Source: Chryseobacterium oryzae
GTDB taxonomy: Bacteria; Bacteroidota; Bacteroidia; Flavobacteriales; Weeksellaceae
NCBI RefSeq assembly: GCF_022811665.1
Contig: NZ_CP094529.1
Coordinates: 806,001-870,000, forward strand
Length of the DNA: 64,000 nucleotides
Direction: 5' to 3'
Below are positions 61,660-64,000 of the stretch, one piece after another. Position 1 is the first letter of the stretch; every line of letters begins with the position of its first letter. The notes beneath the pieces are model-generated. The model searched no databases and was not told the DNA's origin. It saw only the letters and a program-made list of their open reading frames with translations. The translations under genes and the position numbers were made by a program.

Positions 61660-62313
61660 TTACCGTTGTAGTTTTTCTCCGTAGCTTAGATCTCCCGCAT
61701 CACCCAATCCCGGACTGATGTAACCTTTTGAAGTTAAATTTTCATCAATGGCACCCACCCAAATTTTTGCGTCAGGGTAAGCTTTTTCTATAGTTTCAAC
61801 ACCTTGTCTGGATGCAATTGCTGCCACAATGTGAAGACTTGTTGGTTTTCCGTGGGTTAATAAATCTTTAATCGCTTCTATAAGAGACGCTCCTGTTGCC
61901 AACATGGGATCTGCAACAATTAAAGGCCTGTCTTGTATATTAGGGCACGTTAAATAATCCTGTTTTATGGAAAAATAATCGTTTGCATCGTGTTTTCTGT
62001 ATGCCGCCACAAATCCGCAGTCTGCTTTATCAAGATAATTTAAAATTCCTTCAAATAAAGGAACTCCGGCTCTCAAAATTGTTGTAATAACGGGCTGAAC
62101 AGCGATTTCTTTAACTGCAATCTTATCAAGTGGAGTAGTTATCTGAATTTCTTTATGCTGCAATGTTTTACTGATTTCAAATGCGGCAATCTCACCAATT
62201 CTTTCCATATTTCTTCGGAATCTCATGCGGTCATGCTGAATTTCTACATTTCTGAGTTCATTAATCCATGAATTAACTAACGAAAATTGTTCTGATAAAA
62301 CGATTGTGTTCAT
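61660..62313 (-). CDS. upp: Uracil phosphoribosyltransferase
   Basis: Pyrimidine-salvage enzyme of 217 residues that makes UMP from uracil and PRPP. The PRPP motif is LIVADPMLATGASLIEAI near residue 129, the flexible loop region is TTILRAGVPLFEGIL near 77, and the uracil-binding end reads YISPGLGDAGDLSYG, all characteristic of Upp. It is transcribed alone, convergent with the comF gene. Confidence 0.95.
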   Translation of the reverse strand: MNTIVLSEQFSLVNSWINELRNVEIQHDRMRFRRNMERIGEIAAFEISKTLQHKEIQITTPLDKIAVKEIAVQPVITTILRAGVPLFEGILNYLDKADCGFVAAYRKHDANDYFSIKQDYLTCPNIQDRPLIVADPMLATGASLIEAIKDLLTHGKPTSLHIVAAIASRQGVETIEKAYPDAKIWVGAIDENLTSKGYISPGLGDAGDLSYGEKLQR

Positions 62314-62420
62314 TATTTTGAAATACCTTTTTAAGTTGAGTTTTACTGTTGATTATTGTTTGATTGAAGAAAATTACACAACCATTTTTCAACTATTTAA
62401 ATCTATTGATTTTTAAGAAT

Positions 62421-62450
62421 AAAATCCCTCTTAGAAAAATCTAAAAGGGA
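62421..62450 (-). terminator. Terminator of der
   Basis: Minus-strand hairpin with arms (plus tccctcttaga 62425-62435 / tctaaaaggga 62440-62450, one mismatch), followed on the minus strand by TTTTATTC. Confidence 0.72.
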
Positions 62451-62457
62451 CTGTTAT

Positions 62458-63768
62458 TTATTTTTGTCTGAAATATACTTCGATAGGAACTCCGGTAAAT
62501 CCGAATTCTTTTCTTAATTGGTTTTCTGTAAATCTTTTGTAAGGTTCTTTTACATACTGAGGCAAATTGCAAAAGAAAACAAACTGTGGAGATGGTGTAG
62601 GAAGTTGTACACAGTATTTAATTTTAATATACTTTCCTTTATTTGCCGGTGGAGGAGTAGCTTCAAAAATAGGAAGCATAATTTCATTCAGCTTAGAAGT
62701 TTTAATTTTCTTTTTGCGGTCTTCATAAACCGTCATCGCTGTTTCTACCACTTTTAAGATTCTCTGCTTCGTTAAAGCCGAGACAAACAAAATAGGAATA
62801 TCGCTAAACTGACCAATTTTGTCGCGGATTGCTTTTTCAAAATCTCTGATGGTATTGGTTTGTTTATCTTCAATTAAATCCCATTTATTCACTACAATAA
62901 CAATTCCTTTTCTGTTTTTCTGAGCTAAACCGAAAATGTTCATGTCCTGAGATTCCCATCCTAAAGTAGCATCTACCATGATAATTACTACATCAGAATA
63001 CTCAATAGAACGAATAGAACGCATTACAGAATAAAATTCCAAATCTTCAGAAACCTTAGACTTTCTTCTCATTCCGGCAGTATCTACCAAAACAAACTCA
63101 TGCCCAAACTTATTGTACAAAGTCTGGATACTGTCTCTTGTGGTACCTGCAACATCGGTTACAATGTTTCTGTCTTTATCGAGTAAAGCATTGGTTAAGG
63201 TAGATTTTCCAACATTAGGACGACCTGCAATGGTAATTTTTGGCAATCCTTCGAAAGGATCTTTATATTCTGTAGTTGGAAAATCTCCTACGATATCGTC
63301 CAATAAATCTCCTGTTCCGGAACCTGTTGCCGAAGATAAAGTATAGTATTTATCAATTCCCAACTGATAAAATTCTGTGGCATCCAATTCTTCTCTTGCC
63401 GAATCTACTTTGTTTACTACAATATAAACTGGCTTATTGGATCTTCTGAGCATTTCATAGATTTCATAATCCGTATCGGTAAGACCTTCTTCCACATTCA
63501 GCATGAAAATAATAGAAGTAGCTTCATCTACCGCAAGCTGTACCTGTTTAGAAATTTCTCCCTGAAATACATCGTCATTATTTACATCATAACCTCCGGT
63601 ATCAATTACAGTGAAATCTACACCATTCCAGTCAGACTTACCGTAATGACGGTCTCTGGTTACTCCAGCTGTAGAATCTACAATGGCTTCTCTTCTTTCT
63701 AATAAACGGTTAAATAATGTGGATTTTCCTACATTGGGACGCCCAACGATTGCAACAATATTGCTCAT
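62458..63768 (-). CDS. der: Ribosome biogenesis GTPase Der (EngA)
   Basis: Essential double GTPase of 436 residues for 50S assembly. The first G domain has GRPNVGKST at 9-17 with DTGGYD and NKVD. The second has GRPNVGKST near 182 with [10 protein letters not shown] and NKWDL near 295. A KH-like C-terminal domain follows ([22 protein letters not shown]). No other gene is coupled; the start is read from ATG at 63768. Confidence 0.96.
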   Translation of the reverse strand: MSNIVAIVGRPNVGKSTLFNRLLERREAIVDSTAGVTRDRHYGKSDWNGVDFTVIDTGGYDVNNDDVFQGEISKQVQLAVDEATSIIFMLNVEEGLTDTDYEIYEMLRRSNKPVYIVVNKVDSAREELDATEFYQLGIDKYYTLSSATGSGTGDLLDDIVGDFPTTEYKDPFEGLPKITIAGRPNVGKSTLTNALLDKDRNIVTDVAGTTRDSIQTLYNKFGHEFVLVDTAGMRRKSKVSEDLEFYSVMRSIRSIEYSDVVIIMVDATLGWESQDMNIFGLAQKNRKGIVIVVNKWDLIEDKQTNTIRDFEKAIRDKIGQFSDIPILFVSALTKQRILKVVETAMTVYEDRKKKIKTSKLNEIMLPIFEATPPPANKGKYIKIKYCVQLPTPSPQFVFFCNLPQYVKEPYKRFTENQLRKEFGFTGVPIEVYFRQK

Positions 63769-63897
63769 AAAATTTGTTTCTTTTCTTTAAAAACCGGAGA
63801 TTGATGCATTCATCATTTCTGAAACTATTTTCGTAATACCGAAATAGTGATTCAAAATTAATCTCCTGATGATTAAATTCTGATTAAGAATGGGTTA

Positions 63898-63933
63898 CTT
63901 CGACTTTCGAAGCCCAAAATTTTTGCAAAGATA
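63898..63933 (-). promoter_or_regulatory. Promoter and leader hairpin of der
   Basis: Minus-strand -7 TATCTTTG (plus 63926-63933), no clear TTG. The leader of about 150 bases begins with a perfect hairpin cttcga-ctt-tcgaag (plus 63898-63912) flanked by ggg/ccc. A plus-strand TATCTTTG also occurs at 63964-63971, pointing out of the window. Confidence 0.5.
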
Positions 63934-64000
63934 AGTGTTTATTATCTAATTTTACCCTTTACGTATCTTTGAAATGCTTTAAAAGATTTACTTTAAGAAT

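Noticed and set aside
1..64000. CRISPR array, prophage, integrase or insertion sequence
   Set aside because: No regularly spaced repeats, transposase or phage genes were seen on either strand.

Overview
The window looks like chromosome from a flavobacterium of the Chryseobacterium/Elizabethkingia group (Bacteroidota, Weeksellaceae). The DNA is AT-rich. Promoters carry the Bacteroidota -7 element TAnnTTTG, and Shine-Dalgarno sequences are mostly absent. The gene content also fits: a secreted reprolysin-like protease with a type IX secretion type tail, a PorV/PorQ-family protein, TonB-dependent receptors, a mevalonate-pathway HMG-CoA reductase, a flavobacterial deoxyhypusine-synthase-like protein and a trigger factor with an odd FKBP insert. 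No rRNA, CRISPR array, transposase, integrase or prophage was seen. One tRNA (Gln, anticodon TTG) is present.

Layout. 1-1866: 3' part of a secreted metalloprotease. 1.9-5.6 kb: MBL hydrolase, then a two-gene DNA repair set (DUF4130/TIGR03915-type protein and radical SAM protein) and a RelE/ParE toxin-antitoxin pair, all on the minus strand. 5.8-10 kb: HMG-CoA reductase, DUF423 protein, alkyltransferase-like protein lacking the catalytic Cys, DyP peroxidase and bestrophin. 10.1-17 kb: a sugar locus with a LacI regulator divergent from TonB receptor, GH100-like hydrolase, uridine-kinase-like protein and SLC45-type MFS transporter; two tandem LacI-type boxes lie between the divergent arms. 17.2-21.4 kb: ccoG, an AraC regulator and tyrS, the last preceded by a tyrosine-rich leader peptide and a terminator. 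21.6-30.8 kb: an RND efflux block (adaptor, permease, metallophosphoesterase, TolC-type lipoprotein, LytS/LytTR two-component system, GNAT) that looks richer in G+C than its surroundings. 30.9-39.6 kb: acyl-CoA carboxylase beta subunit, DMT transporter, PorV/PorQ protein, QueD, LpxH-like, LuxE-like, a possible PD-(D/E)XK protein and AqpZ. 39.9-51.7 kb: DUF5715, ABC-F, a possible metal-uptake trio built on a TonB receptor, trigger factor and an M16 protease. 51.8-64 kb: NUDIX, SRPBCC, AnmK, LptC, an outer-membrane protein, DNA polymerase III delta', tRNA-Gln, MenE-like ligase, ArfB, a DHS-like protein, ComF, Upp and Der.

The strongest unexpected signal is the tyrS leader. A 35-residue peptide with three consecutive Tyr codons begins next to a strong promoter. 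It is followed by a GC-rich hairpin with a U-run just ahead of the tyrS start, plus a six-base sequence that could form an antiterminator. This reads as ribosome-mediated attenuation by tyrosine or charged tRNA-Tyr. Other points of interest are three genes whose -7 element ends exactly 4 bases before the ATG (probable leaderless mRNAs), the tandem operators in the sugar locus, overlapping opposed promoters between the NUDIX and SRPBCC genes, and a terminated intergenic unit ahead of the DMT transporter.
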